Positions 42,384 to 50,914 of a DNA stretch of 52,559 bases are shown here, in pieces. The stretch comes from an uncultured Lachnospiraceae bacterium (lineage in GTDB: Bacteria; Bacillota; Clostridia; Lachnospirales; Lachnospiraceae). Each line of letters opens with the position of its first letter. Within the stretch, counting starts at the first letter, position 1. Both the position numbers and the translations under genes were made by a program. Below the pieces are notes generated by a model. The model was given only the letters and a program-made list of their open reading frames with translations. It was not told where the DNA came from and made no database searches. The stretch spans positions 1-52,559 of the forward strand of contig CAJUJY010000021.1 of NCBI GenBank assembly GCA_910586555.1, given 5' to 3'.

Positions 42384-44897
42384 TTATTTATTATTATTTT
42401 TATTGTTTTCCCTTACAGCATTATTCTTGTTACCTGTATTACTATAACTGCTCTTTTTTCTGCCGGCAGTACTATTTACATTTCTGTCACTTCTGTTTTT
42501 GCTGGCAGTGCTGTTTTTTACAGGAGGTTTACTGTTGTTCCTTTTATTATCCTGGGTACTGCTTCCTTTTGTATTTTTAGGTAAAGCAGAATCATTAACT
42601 ACAACAAACCTCTTTGGTTTACCATTATACAGCCAGTCCTGCCCTGTTCTGCTTTTTGTTTTATCCGTTGTCCTGGTTTTTGCTTTTTCCCTTTCCTGAC
42701 CCTGTTTATGTCTGGTCTTTGTAGTTTTAACCCCTGTATTTTCTTTTATAGAAGTTCTATTTCCTGGCTCTGTTTTTACCCTTCCAGCACTCCCGGCTGG
42801 AATATCTGGCGTATTTTCTGTTAATTTTGTTCTTTTGCTCTCTTTTTTTTCTAATCCGCTGTTTAATACTTGATCTGTATACTGTTTTGTTTCCTGTCCA
42901 TTTTTTAATGGTTCTTCCTGTAATGGCTTATTTATTTGCTCTTCCTGTGCCTGTATTTCTTCTTCCTGTATTTGTTCATTTTGCGGCCACTTATTTTCCT
43001 GTTCCTCCTGTGCCCGTATTTCTTCTTCCTGTATTTGTTCATTTTGCGGCCACTTATTTTCCTGTTCTTCCTGCGCCTGTATTTCTTCCCCTTGTATTTG
43101 TTCATTTTGCGGCCACTTATTTTCCTGCTCTTCTTGTACTTGTCCTGTTGTCTGTTTTTCTTGTACTTCTGTAATAATTTCTGGTTCTGTATTCTGGTTC
43201 TTTGTATGTCCTGATTCTTTTATACCCTTCATTCTTTTTAGAAGTTTTTCTTTCTTCTCTTTTGCCTCTTTTTCTTCTTCTGCGTCCTGGTTCTCTTTTT
43301 TATGTTTTTTCTTCTTTTTTTTCTTACTATCCTGTTTTTGTTCCTTTATATTGCTTTCATATAAACTATTACTATTATTATCAATATCATTATCTGCCAT
43401 TATATAACTTTTATTATCTTGTATTATATCCCTGCTGGCATCTTTTTCATATTCTTTATCTTCACTGCTGCCTTTTCTGTCTTTTCTTAACATAATTATA
43501 ATATATGCTATAATTTTTACTGCTAGTCCAAGATAAAACAGCCCTATTACTATTACTGATACAAAAAACAGGTCAGGTACTGCTTTCATTACAATATGCC
43601 ACGGTGCTATATATTTGCCAATGGCAAATATAAGTGATGTTGGAATTACAATGTGTAATAATATATCAGATAAAAGACGTATTATGCTAAACTTGTCCTT
43701 TGTCCATCTTATCCATACTTCCATCATAAGAAGCGGCATAATTGAACATACAAATGCAAAGAAATAAATTATATCTGCCGCACCGTGTTCCATAAGATAA
43801 GAATTAGCACTTACTGCTTTGGCAGTTTTGCCCATTACAAGTGATACTGCACCTGCTTCAATAATATCTGTATATTTCTGTCCTGTAAGCGCATCTGCCG
43901 AATTAAACAATATAACAATGCCTATATCCATTGAAGGTATTATAAACATTGCTGATGTATAATTCTCAACAGAACCATTACAGTAATAGACATTTTCACC
44001 TTCTGTTTCTGTTGCTATCCAGCCCATTGAATAATATGCATCTGTCCCGAAAATGCTTTTTCCTGCATATTCACCTTTGCTGCCTATAATTGACTCCATT
44101 GTATTATATGATATAACTTTGCCACCAGCCGAAAGATACATCTGCATATACTTTCCTATATCCTTTACATTAGAAACCAGCCCGTTTGATGGTATTCCAA
44201 GCCAGTAACTTTCATCTTTGGCATTTATAATGTCCATATTTTCTATATTATCTTTTAAAGGAAGCCCGAAATAATTCCTGCTGCCTTTTGTTATATTTTC
44301 ACTGTTTCCTGCTTCATTAATTGTATAAGTTGACTGCATATCAAGAGGTACTGTTATATTTTCCTTTATATATGCTGCATAATCCATTCCTGATACTGCT
44401 TCAATAACCTGCCCTAACAAGTTAAACTTTGTATTCAGTGGAAGTATGGTGCCTTCTGTATCCAGGTTATATATTTCCAAGGTATCTGCCAGTGCTAATT
44501 CATGTGTGCCTGGTTTTGTATATGATAAAAGGTCTTTTATTGTTGTGTTATATGGAATATTTACTGATGCGCTTCTTATATATTTTGATACATTGTCTGT
44601 AAGTTTTATATCACCTTTTTCAACAAGCTGCATAACTGCAAGTGTTGTAAATGTCCTTGTAAGTGCACAAATCTGCAAATCTGATGAAGTTTCCTTGACA
44701 TCACCAAATGCTACACTGTATATTTCCTTCTGGGAAGTAACTATAGAAAGTGACACCCCTGGTATATTAGCAGCAGCAAGCTGCTGTAATATATATTCTT
44801 CTACTTCCCCTTCATGGTAGCTTGCTGCCCCCGCCCTTACAAAACCTGTCATAAACAATAATACAGCGAGTACCACTGTTAAAACTCTTTTGTTCAT
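42384..44897 (-). CDS. Catalytically degenerate serine beta-lactamase-fold membrane protein with long E/Q/K-rich tail
   Basis: 837 residues: signal peptide 1-25; beta-lactamase/class C fold about 30-345; three membrane helices about 370-465; then about 370 residues of low-complexity charged sequence. The fold is recognisable from RTFTTLAVMQLVEKGDIKLTDNVSKYI, TTIKDLLSYTKPG, FNLLGQVIEAVSG and PSMDIGIVILFNSAD. The three active-site motifs are gone: the S-x-x-K position reads ALTR (residues 78-81), Y-x-N reads PLN (153-155) and H-x-G reads CNG (306-308). It is likely a peptidoglycan or D-Ala binding pseudoenzyme rather than a hydrolase. The tail contains 21-residue tandem repeats. TGGAGGTAAC ribosome binding site. 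Confidence 0.82.
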   Translation of the reverse strand: MNKRVLTVVLAVLLFMTGFVRAGAASYHEGEVEEYILQQLAAANIPGVSLSIVTSQKEIYSVAFGDVKETSSDLQICALTRTFTTLAVMQLVEKGDIKLTDNVSKYIRSASVNIPYNTTIKDLLSYTKPGTHELALADTLEIYNLDTEGTILPLNTKFNLLGQVIEAVSGMDYAAYIKENITVPLDMQSTYTINEAGNSENITKGSRNYFGLPLKDNIENMDIINAKDESYWLGIPSNGLVSNVKDIGKYMQMYLSAGGKVISYNTMESIIGSKGEYAGKSIFGTDAYYSMGWIATETEGENVYYCNGSVENYTSAMFIIPSMDIGIVILFNSADALTGQKYTDIIEAGAVSLVMGKTAKAVSANSYLMEHGAADIIYFFAFVCSIMPLLMMEVWIRWTKDKFSIIRLLSDILLHIVIPTSLIFAIGKYIAPWHIVMKAVPDLFFVSVIVIGLFYLGLAVKIIAYIIIMLRKDRKGSSEDKEYEKDASRDIIQDNKSYIMADNDIDNNSNSLYESNIKEQKQDSKKKKKKKHKKENQDAEEEKEAKEKKEKLLKRMKGIKESGHTKNQNTEPEIITEVQEKQTTGQVQEEQENKWPQNEQIQGEEIQAQEEQENKWPQNEQIQEEEIRAQEEQENKWPQNEQIQEEEIQAQEEQINKPLQEEPLKNGQETKQYTDQVLNSGLEKKESKRTKLTENTPDIPAGSAGRVKTEPGNRTSIKENTGVKTTKTRHKQGQEREKAKTRTTDKTKSRTGQDWLYNGKPKRFVVVNDSALPKNTKGSSTQDNKRNNSKPPVKNSTASKNRSDRNVNSTAGRKKSSYSNTGNKNNAVRENNKNNNK
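42937..43146 (-). repeat. 63-base tandem repeats coding the QEEQENKWPQNEQIQ units
   Basis: Units begin at 42937, 43000, 43063 and 43126 (the last partial). Each encodes a 21-residue unit such as QEEQENKWPQNEQIQ plus EEEIQA. They are in frame in the tail of the beta-lactamase-fold protein. Confidence 0.9.
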
Positions 44898-44941
44898 CTG
44901 TTACCTCCAAATACATGTATAATGTTTTAAAACATTATACC

Positions 44942-44977
44942 AAAAACGGGCATTACAATCAACAGAATGTAATGCCC
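44942..44977 (-). terminator. Terminator after the HPr-like gene
   Basis: On the minus strand GGGCATTACA, 10-base loop, TGTAATGCCC followed by GTTTTTG. Confidence 0.85.
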
Positions 44978-45013
44978 AAAGTGCTTATATCCTCACATTT
45001 CCTCTCCTGGTAA

Positions 45014-45253
45014 CTATGCACAGATAACTGGCTCCAGTTCACGGATTAATTTTTCTCTATCACTCTGCTCACAGTTACTTGTCATCCATAAAATGCTCTT
45101 TAAATCTAAAGTCATAATTCCAAGTATTGACTTGGCGTCAACACAGTAACTCCCGCAGTATAAGTCAAAATCCCCATCATACTGTGAAACAATGCGTACA
45201 AATTTGCTTACGTCACTAACATTATTAAACTTAACTTCTATCTTGTCGTTCAT
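45014..45253 (-). CDS. HPr-like protein lacking the active-site histidine
   Basis: 79 residues. The second half VDAKSILGIMTLDLKS aligns with the HPr Ser46 region (KSIMGVMSLG), and the length and order fit HPr, but the HAR phosphorylation site near residue 15 is absent (VSDVSKFVRI instead). It cannot carry PTS phosphate in the usual way; like Crh it could be a regulatory relative. The start at 45253 has AAGGAG 8 bases before it. Monocistronic with its own terminator. Confidence 0.75.
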   Translation of the reverse strand: MNDKIEVKFNNVSDVSKFVRIVSQYDGDFDLYCGSYCVDAKSILGIMTLDLKSILWMTSNCEQSDREKLIRELEPVICA

Positions 45254-45271
45254 AAAACCACTCCTTTTCAT

Positions 45272-45465
45272 TATGCTTATGACAAGAAACCACTACTTAT
45301 GGGGCTTCTCCTGGCCCCAATAACCCCGCCGGCAGTATAACAGCATAAATAATAAAAAAAACACAGGCTGTAACTGCTGACTGTCGGTACTTTATCACAC
45401 TTGAAAATATTTCTATATACATTTTCCGCTGTATTTTATACGTTTTTTACTGTATTTTCCAGGTT
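45272..45465. other. Intergenic region with GC-rich hairpin
   Basis: TGGGGC-loop-GGCCCCA at about 45299-45322 may end the AraC-type transcript, though no T run follows. Nothing else is seen. Confidence 0.4.
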
Positions 45466-46593
45466 TCACCCTTTTTTATACTTTTTCCGGTATTTTGACG
45501 GGGTAATGCCGTTTTTTCTTTTAAAATAATCGCTAAACCTGCTTTGGGAACTAAAAGCACATACAGAACTAATTTCCTGTAATGAATATTCTGTGTATTT
45601 TAAAAGATATTCACTGTTCCTTATTTTTTCATTAATAATATACTGTTTTAAAGGCATGCCCTCAGAAACCTTGAACTGCTCAGATAAATAATTTGGTGAA
45701 ACCCCTACATGCCTGGCTACATCAGATATTATTATATTATCGTGTATATGCCCGAATATATAATCTTTTACCTGGGCAATGAGCGGGTTTTTGCTGCTGC
45801 CTTTACTGTTTATATTATGCACTTCCCTGGCAAACGCAAATTCTGCTTCCCTTATTGCCTGTTCTATTTTTACCTGTGTGCTTAAATTCTCTTCTATATT
45901 GCTTATAAATGTGCCACACATTACAAAAGCCATATCATGGCTTAACCCTCCTTCAACGGCACTTCTTGCTGCTGCATTTATTATGTATACAGCAGTGTTC
46001 TTCCAGTTCCTTACAGAACCAGCAGATGTATGGCATATTTCTGTTATAACAGCATTGTCTATGCTTTGCTTAAGCCCTTCTGTATCACCATTACGTATAC
46101 ATTCAAGTTCCATAAGTTCCTGTGGGTAAAAATTATGTAAAACTGCCTCTTCCTGGAACTGGAATATATTCTTAGTAAGAAGCCTTATAATATCTCTATC
46201 TAATAATAAATTTTTCTGCCAGAGTTCATTGCGCCCTATATTTTCCCCTGATATATTTTTCCACAAAATAAGTATGGCAGATGTATACTGTTCCTTTGGA
46301 CAGTATGGTATATAAATGCCATCCTTTTTGTAATAACCATAAAGGCATACCCTGCCTGTTACAATGTATTCTTCCTGGGTTTTATCCCACATTGAACATA
46401 CAGTTATGCCTTCATTATCTGTTTCTATATATGGAAAATCCTGTGTTGTCTTTTCAATTATATTACACAGCCCGTTTTCACTGCCTGCACTGTTTCCTGG
46501 TATCTTTTCTTTAAGTTTCCCGTCTGCACTGTATATATACAGCGGTGCACCTAAAACTGGTGCAACCTGTGCCAGCAAATACTTATCTGCCAT
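45466..46593 (-). CDS. AraC family transcriptional regulator
   Basis: 375 residues. C-terminal AraC DNA-binding domain (about 275-375) with two helix-turn-helices: VARHVGVSPNYLSEQFKVSEG and LQEISSVCAFSSQSRFSDYFKRKNGITPSKYRK. The N-terminal 260 residues are a sensing region without a recognisable cupin motif; its start (APLYIYSADGKLKEKI, and later a VIAGRVCLYGYYKKDG-like segment) suggests a PocR/GAF-type fold, tentative. It begins 6 bases after the pta stop on the same strand, so it is cotranscribed with pta. Confidence 0.85.
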   Translation of the reverse strand: MADKYLLAQVAPVLGAPLYIYSADGKLKEKIPGNSAGSENGLCNIIEKTTQDFPYIETDNEGITVCSMWDKTQEEYIVTGRVCLYGYYKKDGIYIPYCPKEQYTSAILILWKNISGENIGRNELWQKNLLLDRDIIRLLTKNIFQFQEEAVLHNFYPQELMELECIRNGDTEGLKQSIDNAVITEICHTSAGSVRNWKNTAVYIINAAARSAVEGGLSHDMAFVMCGTFISNIEENLSTQVKIEQAIREAEFAFAREVHNINSKGSSKNPLIAQVKDYIFGHIHDNIIISDVARHVGVSPNYLSEQFKVSEGMPLKQYIINEKIRNSEYLLKYTEYSLQEISSVCAFSSQSRFSDYFKRKNGITPSKYRKKYKKG

Positions 46594-46599
46594 AAGCTT

Positions 46600-47583
46600 T
46601 TATGCAAGTGCTGCTGTTATAATTGCCATTGAATAAACTTCTGAGGCATTACACCCTCTTGATAAATCGTTTACTGGTGCATTAAGCCCAAGCAGTATAG
46701 GCCCGTATGCATCAAAGTTACCCATGCGCTGTGCGATTTTATATCCTATATTGCCAGAATTAATATCAGGGAATATAAATGTATTGGCATGGCCTGCCAC
46801 TTCTGACTCAGGGCACTTTGTACGTGCTACCCTTGGTGAAACGGCAGCATCAAACTGTAATTCCCCTTCTATTGGAAGATCGGGGTATTTCTTACTTGCT
46901 TTTATTGCTGCATTGCGCATCTTATCAACTGCTTCACCTGAACCTGAACCATGTGTTGAATAACTTAAAAATGCCAGTTGTGGTTCAACACCAAATATCT
47001 TTGCACACTTTGCTGCTTCACCTGCTATTTCAACAAGCTCATCTTCCGTAGGGTTTATGTTTATGGCACAGTCTGCCATTGCAAGCACTTCATTGTCACC
47101 TGTTGCCCTTGGACGTACAAGTATAAAACATGAAGACACTATATTATTGCCTGGTTTTGTTTTAATAAGCTGTAATGCAGGACGCACTGTATCTGCTGTT
47201 GAATATGTTGCACCGCCAAGAAGTGCATCTGCAACTCCCATTTTTACAAGCATTGTACCAAAATAATTAGCCTGTGAAAGTACTTCCCTTGCCCTCTCAG
47301 GTGTAATGCCCTTTTTCTTGCGCAGTTCACAAAGACACTCTGTCATTTCATCTATCCTGTCATACTTTGCAGGGTCAATAATTTCTGCACCTCTTATATT
47401 AAAGCCACAGTCTTCTGCTGCTGCTGCAATCTTTTCTTCACTGCCAATAAGTATCGGATGTAAAAAACTGCTTGCAAGCAGACGTGACGCCGCCTCAAGT
47501 ATACGTGCATCTTCACCCTCTGTAAATACAATCTTCTTAGGGTTTTTCTTTAAAACATCTATTAACTGGCCAAAACCAAACAT
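46600..47583 (-). CDS. pta: Phosphate acetyltransferase
   Basis: 327 residues, the short single-domain Pta. VFTEGEDARILEAASRLL, GGATYSTADTVRPALQLI, FLSYSTHGSGSGEAVDKM, and PDINSGNIGYKIAQRMG with the final GCNASEVYSMA block are all conserved. It converts acetyl-CoA and phosphate to acetyl phosphate for acetate formation. ackA is not next to it; an AraC regulator gene follows instead. Promoter TTGACA (47704-47709), 17-base spacer, GACAAT (47681-47686) on the minus strand. Confidence 0.95.
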   Translation of the reverse strand: MFGFGQLIDVLKKNPKKIVFTEGEDARILEAASRLLASSFLHPILIGSEEKIAAAAEDCGFNIRGAEIIDPAKYDRIDEMTECLCELRKKKGITPERAREVLSQANYFGTMLVKMGVADALLGGATYSTADTVRPALQLIKTKPGNNIVSSCFILVRPRATGDNEVLAMADCAININPTEDELVEIAGEAAKCAKIFGVEPQLAFLSYSTHGSGSGEAVDKMRNAAIKASKKYPDLPIEGELQFDAAVSPRVARTKCPESEVAGHANTFIFPDINSGNIGYKIAQRMGNFDAYGPILLGLNAPVNDLSRGCNASEVYSMAIITAALA

Positions 47584-47680
47584 TATCCCATCTCCAATCT
47601 GCTTTAATTAACAAAAAATTATGCATTTAAAAGTATATCTGTATTATTACTTATTTACAAATATTTCATGCACCTTGCAT

Positions 47681-47709
47681 ATTGTCTTACAATTTTATAA
47701 GATTGTCAA
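47681..47709 (-). promoter_or_regulatory. Probable promoter of pta
   Basis: On the minus strand: consensus -35 TTGACA at 47704-47709, 17-base spacer, -10 GACAAT at 47681-47686 (four of six). Confidence 0.5.
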
Positions 47710-47812
47710 GACGAATTTTATACAAATAATTTTATACTTTTTGTAGTTTTTCCATATATCATGTGTATAATCGTATACATTAAAACATTTATAATATAAA
47801 TAAAGCCACCGT

Positions 47813-47831
47813 GGATAACTATAAATTATCT
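47813..47831 (+). repeat. Isolated right end of the structured element
   Basis: GGATAACTATAAATTATCT, identical to the right terminal repeat of both full copies and in the same orientation, preceded by AAATAAAGCCACCGT, similar to their AAATAAACC. Outward similarity (ATTGTGTATATA) also matches the extended terminal repeat of copy 1. The response regulator stop codon (47826-47828) and last codons (about YIHNR) lie in it. Confidence 0.8.
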
Positions 47832-48455
47832 ATTGTGTATATATTTATAGTAAAAAATGGCAAGCTGTGTCCTGTTATGGAGTCCAAGTTTTTCAAGTAT
47901 TGTGCTTAAGTAATTTCTTACAGTGCCTTCACTAAGGAAAAGCCCCGCTGCTATTTCTTTATTACTAAGCCCGTCTGCAACCAATGCTATAATCTTTGTT
48001 TCACGTTCATTAATATCATATTCATTATAGTTAAATTTAGGTACAGGGTTTAAAAAACCTGGGATTTTTGATATTATTTCTGTGCCAAATACGCTTTGTC
48101 CTGAATATACAGCTTCAAGTGCTGGAAGCAGGCTTTCATAATCCTGTTTTAAAAGATACCCCTTTGCGCCAAGTTTTAATGCCTGTATAATATATTCATC
48201 ATCAAGGAATGTAGTTAAAAGAAGTATTTTTGCATCTGGGTGTTTTTCCAGTATTGTTTTTGTTGCTTCAAGCCCGCTTATAACATTCATCTGTATATCT
48301 GTAAGAAGTATATCAGGCATATATTCTTCATAAAGTTTTACTGCATCACTTCCATCAGTGCCAGTTGCTGGCACAGTAATAGTGCCAGAAGCTTCAAGTA
48401 TTGCCTTTAGGGCACCTGTAACAAATTTATCATCATCTATAATTACTATATCCAC
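47826..48455 (-). CDS. NarL/LuxR-family response regulator
   Basis: 209 residues: receiver domain with DDD pocket, phospho-acceptor Asp53 (ILLTDIQMNV), Thr in LLLTTFLDD and Lys in YLLKQD; LuxR helix-turn-helix with INERETKIIALVADGLSNKE start and SEGTVRNYLSTILEKLG. Follows its kinase gene on the minus strand (123-base gap) and is divergent from an ABC exporter it probably controls, like LnrK. Its C-terminal codons and stop are inside the terminal repeat of the dispersed element. Confidence 0.93.
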   Translation of the reverse strand: MDIVIIDDDKFVTGALKAILEASGTITVPATGTDGSDAVKLYEEYMPDILLTDIQMNVISGLEATKTILEKHPDAKILLLTTFLDDEYIIQALKLGAKGYLLKQDYESLLPALEAVYSGQSVFGTEIISKIPGFLNPVPKFNYNEYDINERETKIIALVADGLSNKEIAAGLFLSEGTVRNYLSTILEKLGLHNRTQLAIFYYKYIHNR

Positions 48456-48578
48456 TTAAAATCCCTCCTTATTATTATATCCTCTTAAATTTTATTAAAC
48501 CGGTTGTTTAAAGGTGTATTCTTAAGTTGCAGCGTATTTAAAACATTAAGCCAGAAGCAATAGTACCTGGAACTGGTT

Positions 48579-49691
48579 TTATGTTTTAGGAATTGTTATA
48601 AAAATACAGAAACCGTCATTTGTATGGATCTGCATTGAGCCTTTAAGCATGCTGGTTCTTGATGCAATATTTGAAATACCAATACCTGTATTAGATGTTG
48701 TTTTATGGATATATTCCATTACATTTTTGTTTTTTGCAGTGCTGCCATTATCCTTTATTATAAGCTGGTACATTACAGGGTGTTCCCTTAATAAAATATT
48801 TACATTAGTTGCATTACTATGCTTATATATATTGTTCAATCCTTCTTTAATAATTGAAATAAATGAGAATTTAATCTCATTTGGTATGTCTGTTCCCATA
48901 TCATAAGTAAAATTTATATTACAGAAATTAAAATTAGTTACAAGGGCTTTAACTGTTTCTTCCAGATTTACAGAATCATCATGTAAATTATGTACGCTTT
49001 CACGTATGCTTTCCATAGCCTGCCCAAGTGATTCATGCAGGTTGTTTAATGGTTCTTTACAGTCTGGGTCTTTATTAATTGCTTTAATAGCACCTGTCAG
49101 GAGTATTGAGCGTGAAAGCAGGTGTCCTACATTATCATGTATTTCCCTTGCAATCCTGTTACGTTCCTTAAGTGTTGCATTATAAATTTCATAATCCTGT
49201 TTTTCCAGAAGTGATTTATTCCTGGATTCCAGGAGAATGGCATGTTCTGTAGTTTCGTCCCTTGTCCTGTTAGACTGTAAAATAAAACGGTTTAATTGAT
49301 GCTGCATGTGTTGTATATAACAGGCAAGTATAATTCCAATAAGCACCATAAAACAAATTGCAATATTTGTATTATAAAGACCAGAAGCAATGCCAGCAAG
49401 AAACATTATAAAAACTATAACCGCCTGCCAGCCAGGAAAGGCAGCATTATTATACAAAATTAGTGGTGACATAATTAAAAAACCAGGGACTGCTAAAGAA
49501 ATTATACTATAAATGCCTGATATTGCCAGTATAAAATATTTATTTAATATAAAATACGAAAGACAGGAAATAATTATTGATAAAATCACCATAATTACAG
49601 AAGAAACAGAAAAGATTTCTATATTATCTGTTAAAAATATAGTTAAAATACAATATGCCAGAATAATAAACTGTCCTGTTGGTAAATTCAA
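48579..49691 (-). CDS. Sensor histidine kinase (HisKA_3/LnrJ-like)
   Basis: 370 residues: about five membrane helices in residues 5-130 with short loops and no sizeable outside domain; coiled region; HisKA_3 with His185 (RIAREIHDNVGHLLSRSILL) and HATPase_c (IIKEGLNNIYKHSNA, IKDNGST, GIGISNI). Such short-loop kinases sense stress in the membrane, often with an ABC exporter as partner. Divergent from that exporter. GGAAGGGT ribosome binding site. Confidence 0.92.
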   Translation of the reverse strand: MNLPTGQFIILAYCILTIFLTDNIEIFSVSSVIMVILSIIISCLSYFILNKYFILAISGIYSIISLAVPGFLIMSPLILYNNAAFPGWQAVIVFIMFLAGIASGLYNTNIAICFMVLIGIILACYIQHMQHQLNRFILQSNRTRDETTEHAILLESRNKSLLEKQDYEIYNATLKERNRIAREIHDNVGHLLSRSILLTGAIKAINKDPDCKEPLNNLHESLGQAMESIRESVHNLHDDSVNLEETVKALVTNFNFCNINFTYDMGTDIPNEIKFSFISIIKEGLNNIYKHSNATNVNILLREHPVMYQLIIKDNGSTAKNKNVMEYIHKTTSNTGIGISNIASRTSMLKGSMQIHTNDGFCIFITIPKT

Positions 49692-49795
49692 GATAACCCT
49701 TCCTTTCCAGATAAATATTTATGCCATAAAACATAATTATTTGTTTTATATTATATATTGTTTATCCCTTATTGTCGAGAAAGTTTTTATTACAT

Positions 49796-49818
49796 TTGTC
49801 ACTTTTTTATATTGACAA
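49796..49818 (+). promoter_or_regulatory. Inverted repeat upstream of the ABC-2 exporter, probable regulator site
   Basis: TTGTCA (49796-49801) and TGACAA (49813-49818), 11 bases apart, in the intergenic region between kinase and ATPase genes; the right arm overlaps a TTGACA (49812-49817) that could be a -35. It suits a dimeric NarL-type regulator. Confidence 0.4.
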
Positions 49819-49914
49819 GTGGCACTTACAATATTAAGGGAATAATTGTATATTTAAATATATAAACAGGGCAATGGTAATTTGACAATTTATTATATGG
49901 AGGTATTGCTAAAT

Positions 49915-50844
49915 ATGGTTAAAGTAGAAAATTTAGTTAAAAGGTATGGTAATTTTGTAGCACTTGACCACCTGGAATTAAAGATTAGTGAGGGTGAAGT
50001 TTTTGGGCTGCTTGGGCCTAACGGCAGTGGAAAAACAACAGCTATAAGCTGTATGCTTGCACTTCTTAAGTATGATAAAGGCAATATTGAAATACTTGGA
50101 GAGAGGATAAAACCTTCCAGTTATAACATTAAAAAGCAGATTGGAATTGTACCACAGAATGTTGCAGTTTTTGAGGAACTTTCTGTAATTGAAAATATAG
50201 ATTATTTCTGTGGTCTTTATATTAAAAATAAAAAAGAAAGAAAAAAACTTATTAGTGATGCAATAGAATTTACAGGACTTGGAAAATATACCAAAATGAG
50301 GCCTAAACAATTATCAGGCGGACTTCTTAGAAGGCTTAATATTGCATGTGGCATAGCACATAAGCCAAAACTGGTTATTATGGATGAACCAACTGTTGCC
50401 GTTGACCCACAGAGCCGTAATAAGATTTTGGAGGGAATACAGGAACTTAACAGAAATGGAAGTACAATTATTTATACTTCACATTATATGGAAGAGGTAG
50501 AGCAGATTTGCACAAAAATTGCAATTATAGATGCCGGGCGGTGCATAGCAAAGGGGACTAAAGAAGAACTTAAAAGCATGATAAAAACAGGTGAAACTAT
50601 TACAGTGGAAAGTATATTTCTTAGTGAAAAACAACTTTCAGAAATACACGCACTCCAGAATGTATTTGAGGTACATTATGAAAATAACATATTAGTAGCA
50701 AGGTGTAGCAGTGCAAAACATAATCTTGTAAGATTTATGGATTATTTACAGGATAATAATATAAGCTTTGGAAAGGTATTTTCAGAACTGCCTACACTTA
50801 ATGATGTATTTCTTGAAATAACAGGGAAAAAGCTAAGGGACTAA
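49915..50844 (+). CDS. ABC transporter ATP-binding protein (LnrL-like)
   Basis: 309 residues: Walker A GPNGSGKTT, Q-loop VPQNVAVFEELSV, signature LSGGLLRRLNIACG, Walker B LVIMDEPTVAVDP, H-loop YTSHYMEE; the C-terminal 90 residues are the DrrA-type extension. Partner of the two ABC-2 permeases. Start at 49915 with GGAGGT at 49899-49904; the longer frame from 49882 is unlikely. Best analogy is LnrL of the linearmycin resistance exporter. Confidence 0.93.
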   Translation: MVKVENLVKRYGNFVALDHLELKISEGEVFGLLGPNGSGKTTAISCMLALLKYDKGNIEILGERIKPSSYNIKKQIGIVPQNVAVFEELSVIENIDYFCGLYIKNKKERKKLISDAIEFTGLGKYTKMRPKQLSGGLLRRLNIACGIAHKPKLVIMDEPTVAVDPQSRNKILEGIQELNRNGSTIIYTSHYMEEVEQICTKIAIIDAGRCIAKGTKEELKSMIKTGETITVESIFLSEKQLSEIHALQNVFEVHYENNILVARCSSAKHNLVRFMDYLQDNNISFGKVFSELPTLNDVFLEITGKKLRD

Positions 50845-50914
50845 AATGTAAAAATATATTTATGGCAGCAGGGCTGTCTGCCATATAAAGTTATAGTAAG
50901 AATGGGGGATTATT

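Noticed and set aside
42937..43146. CRISPR-like array
   Set aside because: The repeats are contiguous 63-base in-frame coding units without spacers; the same applies to the 42-base units at 5870-5995.
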